Assembly: GCF_003471585.1 (NCBI RefSeq)
Contig: NZ_QRJO01000001.1
Location: forward strand, 62,001 to 126,000
Reading direction: 5' to 3'
DNA from: Collinsella sp. AM18-10
Lineage (GTDB): Bacteria > Actinomycetota > Coriobacteriia > Coriobacteriales > Coriobacteriaceae
Length of the DNA stretch: 64,000 nucleotides
The position numbers and the translations under genes are program-made. Of this stretch, positions 43,304 through 50,918 are shown one piece after another; position 1 is the first letter of the stretch; each line of letters starts with the position of its first letter. The notes beneath the pieces are model-generated. The model worked only from the letters and a program-made list of their open reading frames with translations. It did not search any database and was not told where the DNA came from.

Positions 43304-43331
43304 GTGTTACGTTTCCAACAATCCGTAACAC
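43304..43331. promoter_or_regulatory. NikR-type operator upstream of nikM
   Basis: Exact GTGTTAC-N14-GTAACAC palindrome (43304-43310 and 43325-43331), 25 bases before the nikM start. This is the motif known for NikR in Desulfovibrio and archaea. A possible -10 TAGTAT lies just upstream near 43343, so bound NikR would block transcription. No nikR gene is in the window. Confidence 0.75.
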
Positions 43332-43498
43332 CGACTCTGCATACTAACAAAAAGGCGCACCGCCCACAACGCAGCACGCCCTTGCAATACGTACGTTATT
43401 AGCCCAGGTCCACGCACCGCCCAATAAAGGGCCCATGCACTCCCAACTTTCCGGTCACCCGGAAGAAGGTGCGATCCGCTCGCAACAAGGTTAACGCA

Positions 43499-43593
43499 GG
43501 AACCCGCCCCCGAGAGGGGTTTTCTAAGGCAACATCCCGCAGCCGCGAAGTGGCGAGGACGTTGCCGTGAAAACCCCGCAGGGGGCGGGTTCC
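43499..43593. repeat. Nested palindrome downstream of pheT
   Basis: Arms GGAACCCGCCCCC/GGGGGCGGGTTCC, inner GGGGTTTT/AAAACCCC and GGCAAC/GTTGCC, around apex 43534-43560 with the core TCCCGCAGC..GCGAGGAC found also in the structure at 34752-34839. Located about 13 bases after the pheT stop, at the end of the operon. Confidence 0.65.
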
Positions 43594-43605
43594 GAACAGC
43601 AAAGA

Positions 43606-46059
43606 TTACGAGCGGACTTCGCCGTTTACGCCCTTGCACACCTTGGTGACGATCTTCTGGTGCGCCTTCTCGACCTCTTCGCTAGTAAGCGTGTGGTCGT
43701 CCGAGCGATACGTGAGCGCAAAGGCCATGGACTTCTTGCCCTTGCCGATACGAACCGGATCGCGGTAGACATCGAACAGGCGCACGCCCTCGAGCAGCTT
43801 GCCGCCGGCGCTGGTAATACGGCGCTCAAGATCCTCGCAGGTCACGGCATTGTCGACCACAATGGCAAGGTCGTGCTCAACGGCCGGGTACTGCGAGAAC
43901 TCGCGGTAGTTCTCCTGGTTGCGGGCGCCCTTGATCAGCTTGTCCAGGTCAAGCTCAAAGGCAACGACAACCTCGTCGATGCCGCAGGCCTCGCGCGCCT
44001 CGGGGTGGATCTCGCCGACCCAACCCAGCACGGTGCCGCCGGACAGAACCTCGGCCGCACGACCCGGCTGCAAAAAGGCATAGCCCTCGCCCTCGACGGG
44101 ACGGAAGCGAACCTTCTCGATGCGCAGCTGGGCGAGCAGCTCCTCGACGATACCCTTGCCAAAGAAGAAACGCAGTTTACGGTACTTCATGTTCCAAGAC
44201 TGCTCGCTCCACTGGCCCGAGAGCACACCCGCGACGGACTTGGTCTCCTTGGGCAGGCTGGCGTTCTCGCGACCGTGGAACAGGCTGCCGACCTCGTACA
44301 GGTGCACGTTGGGCGTACCGTGCGCCTCGTTGTAGGCCACGGACTGCAGCAGGCCCGGCAGCAGCGAACGACGCATCTCGGTCTGCTCGGCCACCAGCGG
44401 GTTCATGAGCACCACGGGGCAGCCGCGACCCTCGGTGGGCATGCCGATCTTCTCCAGGTCGCCCGGGGCGGCAAAGCCAAAGGTCGTGGTCTCGTTGAGG
44501 CCGCAGGCGCGCAGGATCTCGCCGACCTTGCGGGTGAGCTTCTGCTCGCGGGTCAGGCCGCCGATGTGGTTCTTGGCAGCCGGGATGGTCGCCGTCACAC
44601 GGCCCATGCCCCATAGGCGCAGGACCTCCTCGATCAGGTCAATCTCGCGCGGCAGGTCGGGACGGAAGCTCGGCGGGGTAACCATAAAGTCCTCGCCGTC
44701 GCGCTCGACGGTGCAGCCCAGACGGGTAAGCGAACGCTCGATAAAATCGGGCTCGATGTCGGCACCGCAGATGGCATGCACGCGGGCCAGGCGCAGCTTG
44801 ATGCTGTCGATGGTCTTGGGCGCGGGGAAAACATCGACATAGCCGGGAGCAACCTCGCCGCCGGCGATCTCCTCGATGAGCGCGCAGGTAACGTTGGCGA
44901 CATCCACGCAGCCAGTCTCGTCAACCTGGCGCTCAAAGCGAATGGAGGCGTCGGAGATAAGCGACAGATCGCGGCTGGTGTGCGAGGTGCGACCGGCGTT
45001 GAAGCAAGCGCTCTCGACCATCACGTCGACGGTGTCGTCCTCGATCTCGGAATCCATGCCGCCCATAACGCCGGCCAACGCCACGGGGCGCTCGCCGTCG
45101 GTGATAAGGCCCATGCCGGCGTCGAGCACGCGCTCTTCGCCATCGAGCGTCGTGAATTTCTTATCCTGCTGGGCGGCGCGAACCACCACGCGACGGTGGC
45201 CATCGCGCTCGGCAAAGGTGTCCAGGTCAAAGGCGTGCAGCGGCTGACCGGTGAGCATCATCACGTAGTTGGTGATGTCGACGATGTTGTTGTGCGGACG
45301 CACGCCCAGGGCGTTAAGGCGCTTGACCATCCAGTCGGGCGACGGGCCGACCTTCACGTTGCGCACGATGCGGGCGACATAGCGGTCGCACAGGCCCTCG
45401 TCGGCAATCTCGACGGAAAGCTCGTCGTCGGTCGCGCGGCCAGTCTCCGCCTTGATGGCGGGCAGCTCCACGTGGAAATCGCGGTCGAAAATGGCACCGG
45501 TCTCGCGGGCCATGCCGATCATGGACAGGCAATCGGGACGGTTGGGCGTGATCTCGCAGTCGAGCACAGTATCACTCGAGCCCACGTACTCGGCAAACGG
45601 CATACCGCAGGGCGTGTCCTCGGGCAGAATCATGATGCCGGAGTGGTCGCCACCCAGGCCGAGCTCGCGCGCGGAGCAGTTCATGCCCATGGACACGACG
45701 CCGCGAAGCTTGCTCTTCTTGATCTTGACGTCGCCGGGAAGCACAGCGCCGATCATGGCCGTGACGACGTGGTCGCCGGCCTCGAAGTTCTGCGCACCGC
45801 AGACGATCTGCAGCGGGGCGGGGTTGCCGTCGGCGTCGAGGTTCTTGTCACCCACGTCGACCGAGCATACATACATATGGTCGCTATCGGGATGCGGGGT
45901 CTTGGTGAGCACCTTGGCGGTCACCACGTGGTCGAAGGACTCGCCCACGGTATCGATCGCCTCGACCTCGGTGCCGGTACGGATATATTCGTCCGAAAGG
46001 GTCTTGGGATCCTCCGGAATATCGATCATGGTCTTGAGCCAGTCGTAAGAAACGCGCAT
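43606..46059 (-). CDS. pheT: Phenylalanyl-tRNA synthetase beta subunit
   Basis: Beta subunit of the (alpha-beta)2 synthetase. 817 residues. N-terminal EMAP-like tRNA-binding domain (DHVVTAKVLTKTPHPDSDHMYVC), B3/B4 editing domain, B5 and the C-terminal FDX-ACB domain ending VCKGVNGEVRS. Length usual. Follows pheS after a 160-base spacer containing a nested palindrome; transcription is under the pheS T-box. Confidence 0.96.
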   Translation of the reverse strand: MRVSYDWLKTMIDIPEDPKTLSDEYIRTGTEVEAIDTVGESFDHVVTAKVLTKTPHPDSDHMYVCSVDVGDKNLDADGNPAPLQIVCGAQNFEAGDHVVTAMIGAVLPGDVKIKKSKLRGVVSMGMNCSARELGLGGDHSGIMILPEDTPCGMPFAEYVGSSDTVLDCEITPNRPDCLSMIGMARETGAIFDRDFHVELPAIKAETGRATDDELSVEIADEGLCDRYVARIVRNVKVGPSPDWMVKRLNALGVRPHNNIVDITNYVMMLTGQPLHAFDLDTFAERDGHRRVVVRAAQQDKKFTTLDGEERVLDAGMGLITDGERPVALAGVMGGMDSEIEDDTVDVMVESACFNAGRTSHTSRDLSLISDASIRFERQVDETGCVDVANVTCALIEEIAGGEVAPGYVDVFPAPKTIDSIKLRLARVHAICGADIEPDFIERSLTRLGCTVERDGEDFMVTPPSFRPDLPREIDLIEEVLRLWGMGRVTATIPAAKNHIGGLTREQKLTRKVGEILRACGLNETTTFGFAAPGDLEKIGMPTEGRGCPVVLMNPLVAEQTEMRRSLLPGLLQSVAYNEAHGTPNVHLYEVGSLFHGRENASLPKETKSVAGVLSGQWSEQSWNMKYRKLRFFFGKGIVEELLAQLRIEKVRFRPVEGEGYAFLQPGRAAEVLSGGTVLGWVGEIHPEAREACGIDEVVVAFELDLDKLIKGARNQENYREFSQYPAVEHDLAIVVDNAVTCEDLERRITSAGGKLLEGVRLFDVYRDPVRIGKGKKSMAFALTYRSDDHTLTSEEVEKAHQKIVTKVCKGVNGEVRS

Positions 46060-46115
46060 CTAACTGGTCTCCTTTCATAAATGCGGCTTTGAGCCAAAAA
46101 CTGCAACGGAGACGG

Positions 46116-46210
46116 GTTTTCCAAGTGCCGCAGATTGCCTTGAAAGAGGAGGGCCGCGTACTTAGGTACGCAACCGACGATTGAAAGGCAAGGTGCGGTG
46201 CTTGGGAAAG
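46116..46210. repeat. Nested palindrome in the pheS-pheT spacer
   Basis: Segmented stem TTTTCCAAG/CTTGGGAAA, TGCCGCA/TGCGGTG, TTGCCTT/AAGGCAA closes an apex (46147-46180) containing hairpin GCGTAC/GTACGC. It lies inside the operon between pheS and pheT and is not an obvious terminator. Confidence 0.6.
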
Positions 46211-46219
46211 CCGCCGGGC

Positions 46220-47296
46220 CTAGAACTGATTTAAGAAGCGCATATCGCCTGTCATGAGCGTTCTGAGGTCCGGCAGGTCGTAGCGCAGGGCCGCGACGCG
46301 CTCGGCGCCAATGCCAAAGGCGAAGCCGGTGTACTTCTCGGGGTCGATGCCGCAGTTGATGAGCACGTTGGGGTCGACCATGCCACAGCCCAGGATTTCG
46401 ATCCAGCCGCTGTGCTTGCAGAAGTTGCAGCCCTTGCCGCCACACACGTGGCAGCTCACGTCCACCTCGCAGCTGGGCTCGGTGAAGGGGAAGAAGTGCG
46501 GACGGTAGCGCGTCTTGCGGTCCTCGCCAAACATGCACTTAACAAAGTAGTCGAGCGTGCCCTTCAGATCGCCAAAGGTAATGCCCTCGTCGACGACCAG
46601 GCCCTCGATCTGGTTGAACTGCGGCAGGTGGCAGGCGTCGGCCGTGTCGGGACGGTAGACGGTGCCCGGGCAGATCATGTAGATGGGCGGCTTTTGCGAC
46701 TCCATGGTGTGGATCTGCACGCCCGAGGTCTGGGTGCGCAGCAGCACGTCGGACTCGCCGTGGGCGTGAGCCTCGGGGTGCGCGACGCTGCCGGGGTTGT
46801 TGTCGACCACGTAGAAGGTATCGCGGGCCGAGCGGCTCGGGTGATCCATGGGGGCGTTGAGCGCAGTGAAGTTGTAGTAGGAGGTGTCGACCATGGGGCC
46901 GGACTCGACGGTGTAGCCGATGCCGCAGAAGATGTCCTCGGCCTCCTCGATGATCTGCTTGATCAGGTGCTGGTGACCGATTTGCGGACGGATGCCCGGC
47001 AGCGTGATGTCGACGGCCTCGTGCTCGAGTGCATGCTTGAGAGCGGCGGCCTTCATCTCGGTGGTGCGCTCGTCAAGCATGCCCTCGATCAGCTGGCGCA
47101 TCTCGTTGGCGCGCTTGCCCATCACGGGACGATCCTCGGGGGCGAGCTTGCCCATCATGCGCATCAGGCCGGTGATGCGGCCCTTGCGGCCGAGCAGCTC
47201 AACGCGCGCGGCCTCGAGCTTTGCGGCGTCGTCGGCGCTAGTGACGAGCTCCTTGGCCTCTTCCTCGAGTTTGACCAGATCATCAATCAGACTCAT
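46220..47296 (-). CDS. pheS: Phenylalanyl-tRNA synthetase alpha subunit
   Basis: Catalytic alpha subunit, 358 residues from ATG 47296 (AAAGGGAAG). Coiled N-terminal arm, class II motif 1 region, RTQTSGVQIHTM (motif 2 area) and GTVYRPDTADACHLPQFNQIEGL, and motif 3 GIGAERVAALRYDL at the C-terminus. Preceded by a T-box riboswitch, so expression rises when Phe-tRNA is uncharged. Confidence 0.96.
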   Translation of the reverse strand: MSLIDDLVKLEEEAKELVTSADDAAKLEAARVELLGRKGRITGLMRMMGKLAPEDRPVMGKRANEMRQLIEGMLDERTTEMKAAALKHALEHEAVDITLPGIRPQIGHQHLIKQIIEEAEDIFCGIGYTVESGPMVDTSYYNFTALNAPMDHPSRSARDTFYVVDNNPGSVAHPEAHAHGESDVLLRTQTSGVQIHTMESQKPPIYMICPGTVYRPDTADACHLPQFNQIEGLVVDEGITFGDLKGTLDYFVKCMFGEDRKTRYRPHFFPFTEPSCEVDVSCHVCGGKGCNFCKHSGWIEILGCGMVDPNVLINCGIDPEKYTGFAFGIGAERVAALRYDLPDLRTLMTGDMRFLNQF

Positions 47297-47382
47297 GTCT
47301 TCCCTTTCGTCTCTCGCGCATCCGCTTGCCGGGGCGGCTGGCACCGCCCGATGCTTACGAATGTGCGGCCCGGTTCGGTAAC

Positions 47383-47682
47383 AAAAAAAACCGTCCTCGG
47401 GCATGTGCATTGCCCAAGGACGGTTGAATTCCGCGGTACCACCTTGTTTGACCCGGCGGATGTCTGGCCCGCCGCGCCCACTCTTTGCCCCTTTTCGCGA
47501 GGCTCACGGCTTCCCTACTGGGGCTTTGCCGCCGCGTGGCCGCGCGCCCGTTGAGGTTGCTGCTCGGGAGTGAACGCTTGGCCCTTGCCACCGCAGGAAG
47601 GCTTGCAGCCCATGACCTTCCCTCTCTTGCCGGCGACGCGGCGGGCAAAACCCTCTCCGTCAACGCATTGGGCTATAGGATA
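47383..47682 (-). promoter_or_regulatory. T-box riboswitch and terminator upstream of pheST
   Basis: On the minus strand the T-box sequence AAGGTGGTACCGCGGAA (47429-47445) is followed by terminator stem CCGTCCTTGGGCA/TGCCCGAGGACGG (47391-47423) and a run of eight T (47383-47390). Stem I with a candidate Phe specifier TTC lies at 47572-47574. A -10-like TATCCT at 47677-47682 may mark the promoter. It senses uncharged tRNA-Phe. The remainder of the 500-base region 47297-47803 holds only this leader and the promoter area of the carboxypeptidase gene. Confidence 0.88.
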
Positions 47683-47803
47683 ACACATTCTGCGTGTGCA
47701 TCGCCGCGTTCCGTTTTGTTCGCACTGGGTACAAGGCAGGTAGCTGTGCAAACTGGCCGCGCGCCCACCCGAAGCGCTCGGCTCACGAGATCAAGGATAT
47801 GGT

Positions 47804-49378
47804 ATGGGAAAGAAACTCGATAAGAAGGCCGAGCCTGCAGCGGGCAAGACATCCAAAGGCATGAAGGTCGATAAGGCCGTCAAAAAATTCCGCAAGCTCG
47901 AAGGCAAGCTGTGGACTCGTGAGTACCTGCTCAAGATTGCCGAGTTTGACGGCGCGACCATTGCCCCCGCCAACGGCGCAGCAGCGCGTGCCGACGCCAT
48001 GGGCACGCTTGCCGGCGAGCATCACAAGCTGCTGACCAGCGAGAAGTCCGTTGAGCTCGTACGCTCGTTAGCGCGCGAGACCGTCGCCGGCGGCAAAATC
48101 GACGACCCTCAGCTGCTCGACGAGATCCGTGTGCTCGGCCGCGATCAACGTGAGGCCAGTGCCATCCCCACCGAAGAAGCCGAGGCCTGGACCAGGCTCA
48201 CCTGCGAGGCGGACGCCGTGTGGCGCAAGGCCAAGGCAGCCAACGACTGGGCGAGCTTTGAGACCTATGTGGATAGAATCGTCGCCCAACTTAAGCATCA
48301 GGCCGAGCTCATGGACCCCAAGCGCGATCCATACGACGTTTGGCTCGACCAGTACGAGCGCGGCCTTTCCGCCAAGAGCTTCGACGCGTTTTGCGACGAG
48401 GTCAAGGCCACGGTCGTGCCGCTCGTGCACGCCATCGGCGAGCGCGGCCAGCAGCCGGCTGCCGACTTTTTGCACGCCCACGTGCCCGAGGCTGCCCAGC
48501 GCGCCATGAGCTTTGACCTTATGAAGCTCATCGGCCTGGACCTGGACGACACCACGCTCGCCTTTACCGAGCATCCGTTTAGCGAGGGCTTCTCGGTGGG
48601 CGACGCACGCATCGCAACGCACATCTACGAGGACGACTGCATCTCCAACGTCTACAGCATCATCCACGAGGCAGGACACGCCGCCTACGAGCTAGGCGTC
48701 AATCCCGCCTATGCGCGCACGTGCCTGGAGGGCGGCACCTCCATGGGCATCCACGAGAGCCAGAGCCGCTTCTTTGAGAACACCGTGGGCCGCAGCCGCG
48801 CCTTTATGGGACCGCTGCTGCAGGTGCTGCGCCGTCACGCGCCCGAGGTCTATGGCAGCGTGGACGAGGATACGCTCTACCATGCCGTGAACATCGCTCA
48901 GCCGTCGTTGATCCGCACCGAGGCCGACGAGCTCACCTATCCGCTGCATATTATGGTGCGCTACCAGATTGAGCGCATGCTGTTTGCCGGCGAGGCCACG
49001 GCCAAGGACATCCCCGCGCTTTGGAACCGCTTTATGAACGAGTACCTGGGCATTCCCGTTCCCGACGACACGCACGGCTGCCTGCAGGATACGCACTGGA
49101 GCGGCGGCTCGTTTGGCTACTTCCCCACCTATGCGCTGGGTAGCGCCTACGACGCCATGTTTGTGCCGGCCATGTGCCGCGACGGTGTCGACCTTAACGG
49201 CGCCTGTGCGAGCGGCGACCTGGCACCCGTCCGCGCGTGGCTGGGCGAGCACATTTGGCAGTGGGGCCGCGCCAAGGACGCGCCGGAACTCATCAAGGGT
49301 GCCTGCGGCATGGATTTTGACGCCCGCTACTACTGCAGCTACCTGCAGGACAAGTTCACCACGCTGTACGAGCTGTAA
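47804..49378 (+). CDS. M32-family metallocarboxypeptidase
   Basis: 524-residue zinc carboxypeptidase (thermostable carboxypeptidase 1 family). The metal-binding HEXXH is HEAGH at 288-292, followed by GTSMGIHESQSRFFEN with the third ligand Glu and by IRTEADELTYPLHIMVRYQIE. No signal peptide, so cytoplasmic peptide turnover is likely. The first 30 residues are a Lys-rich extension. Start ATG 47804 preceded by AAGGAT. Divergent from pheS. Confidence 0.93.
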   Translation: MGKKLDKKAEPAAGKTSKGMKVDKAVKKFRKLEGKLWTREYLLKIAEFDGATIAPANGAAARADAMGTLAGEHHKLLTSEKSVELVRSLARETVAGGKIDDPQLLDEIRVLGRDQREASAIPTEEAEAWTRLTCEADAVWRKAKAANDWASFETYVDRIVAQLKHQAELMDPKRDPYDVWLDQYERGLSAKSFDAFCDEVKATVVPLVHAIGERGQQPAADFLHAHVPEAAQRAMSFDLMKLIGLDLDDTTLAFTEHPFSEGFSVGDARIATHIYEDDCISNVYSIIHEAGHAAYELGVNPAYARTCLEGGTSMGIHESQSRFFENTVGRSRAFMGPLLQVLRRHAPEVYGSVDEDTLYHAVNIAQPSLIRTEADELTYPLHIMVRYQIERMLFAGEATAKDIPALWNRFMNEYLGIPVPDDTHGCLQDTHWSGGSFGYFPTYALGSAYDAMFVPAMCRDGVDLNGACASGDLAPVRAWLGEHIWQWGRAKDAPELIKGACGMDFDARYYCSYLQDKFTTLYEL

Positions 49379-49444
49379 GGATTGACCAGCACGCCATCGC
49401 CAACGCCAACCATGTTGACGCCAATGTCTTGGCAACGTCAGCGA

Positions 49445-49543
49445 AAACGACCCTAAGCGAGCAAGGTGACGTGAAATGAAAGGGCGCTGACCTTCTGGTC
49501 GCGCCCTTGAAATTGAACGTCAGATTGCCGCTTAGGGGCGTTT
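49445..49543. repeat. Nested palindrome and bidirectional terminator between convergent genes
   Basis: Outer arms AAACG(A)CCCTAAGCG..TGACGT and ACGTCA..CGCTTAGGG(G)CGTTT, inside which AAGGGCGC/GCGCCCTT with inner GACC/GGTC forms a terminator-like hairpin. Serves the M32 gene from the left and glmM from the right. Confidence 0.65.
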
Positions 49544-49557
49544 GCAGCGTCGAGCAG

Positions 49558-49585
49558 TTACGCGGTTTGGTAAAGCCGCGTAACT
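49558..49585 (-). terminator. Hairpin after glmM
   Basis: GTTACGCGG/CCGCGTAAC stem overlapping the glmM stop codon; no T-run, so it may only stabilise the mRNA end. Confidence 0.45.
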
Positions 49586-50915
49586 ACAGAGCCTCGAGCG
49601 CGTTGGCGATGCGCTTCATGGCAGCATCGGCGGATGCTTGGTCGGGCGCTTCGGCCAAAACGCGAATCACCGACTCGGTTCCACTTTTGCGCACGAGCAC
49701 GCGGCCCTCGCCTGCCAGCGCAGTCTCGGCCTCGGCGATGGCGTTCTGCACGCCCATGTTCTCGAGCGCGGCGTCCTTATCCGCTACGCGCACGGCAACC
49801 TGCGCCTGCGGCAGCAGCTTGCACGGAGCCGTGAGCTGCGAGAGCGTCTCGCGCTCGGCACGAATCACTTCCATCACGCGCAGCGAGGTCATAATGCCGT
49901 CGCCCGTGCGCTCGATATCGCCAAAGATCGTATGGCCCGTCTGCTCGCCGCCCAGGCTGTAGCCGCCCTCGCGCATCTTGGCATACACGTGACGGTCGCC
50001 CACGCCGCTGGTCACGGCGCTCAGTCCGGCAAGCTCCAGCGACTTGACCAGACCAAAGTTGCTGGCGATCGTCGGCACCACGGTACCGCCCGAAAGGCGA
50101 CCGTGCTTGTTCAGATACACGCCGCACACGTACAGGATCTGGTCGCCGTCTACCACGCGACCGCGCTCATCCACGGCCAGGCAGCGGTCGGCATCGCCGT
50201 CATAGGCAAAACCCACGTCCAGGCCTTGCTCCACCACGTGGCGCTGCAGGCGCTCCATATGCGTGGAGCCGCAGTCGACGTTGATGTTAAAGCCATCGGG
50301 CGCGGCGTTGATCACGCGCACGTCGGCGCCCAGCGCGTCGAACACCGGCTTGGCCACCGAGGACGCCGAGCCGTTGGCGCAGTCGAGACCGATCTTGACG
50401 CCCTGTAGCGAAAAATTCGAACTCGCAATGAGCGAGGCGATATAGCGGTTGCGCCCCTGCATGTAGTCCACCGTGGCGCCGATGTGGTTGCCCGTGGCCA
50501 GCGGCACCTCGCTCTTGCCATCGATGTAGTCCTCGATGAGCTCCAGTACGTCCTCGTCCATCTTAAAACCGTCGCTGTTGACGAGCTTAATGCCGTTATC
50601 GCAAAACGGGTTGTGGCTCGCGCTGATCATGATGCCGCAATCGAAGCAGCCTTCCACGGTCTGATGCGCTACGCCCGGCGTGGGGATCACGTGCAGCATA
50701 TAGGCGTCCGCACCGCTCGCGACCAGGCCACTCACCAGCGCCGCCTCGAACATATAACTCGAGCGACGTGTGTCCTTGCCCACGATGACGCGCGCCTTGC
50801 GCTCGCGGTTGGCGCCGTAATACCAGCCCACAAAACGGCCAATCTTATAAGCGTGCTCTACCGTCAGCCCAACGTTGGCCTCACCGCGAAAGCCGTCGGT
50901 GCCAAAGTACTTCAT
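49584..50915 (-). CDS. glmM: Phosphoglucosamine mutase
   Basis: Converts glucosamine-6-phosphate to glucosamine-1-phosphate for peptidoglycan precursors. 443 residues. Phosphorylated Ser100 in ISASHNPF, metal loop DGDADR near 240 and phosphate-binding RKSGTESVIRV near 410 are intact; N-terminal KYFGTDGFRG is typical GlmM. It starts 4 bases after the DUF4012 gene stop, so the two are co-transcribed. Confidence 0.95.
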   Translation of the reverse strand: MKYFGTDGFRGEANVGLTVEHAYKIGRFVGWYYGANRERKARVIVGKDTRRSSYMFEAALVSGLVASGADAYMLHVIPTPGVAHQTVEGCFDCGIMISASHNPFCDNGIKLVNSDGFKMDEDVLELIEDYIDGKSEVPLATGNHIGATVDYMQGRNRYIASLIASSNFSLQGVKIGLDCANGSASSVAKPVFDALGADVRVINAAPDGFNINVDCGSTHMERLQRHVVEQGLDVGFAYDGDADRCLAVDERGRVVDGDQILYVCGVYLNKHGRLSGGTVVPTIASNFGLVKSLELAGLSAVTSGVGDRHVYAKMREGGYSLGGEQTGHTIFGDIERTGDGIMTSLRVMEVIRAERETLSQLTAPCKLLPQAQVAVRVADKDAALENMGVQNAIAEAETALAGEGRVLVRKSGTESVIRVLAEAPDQASADAAMKRIANALEAL

Positions 50916-50918
50916 ATC

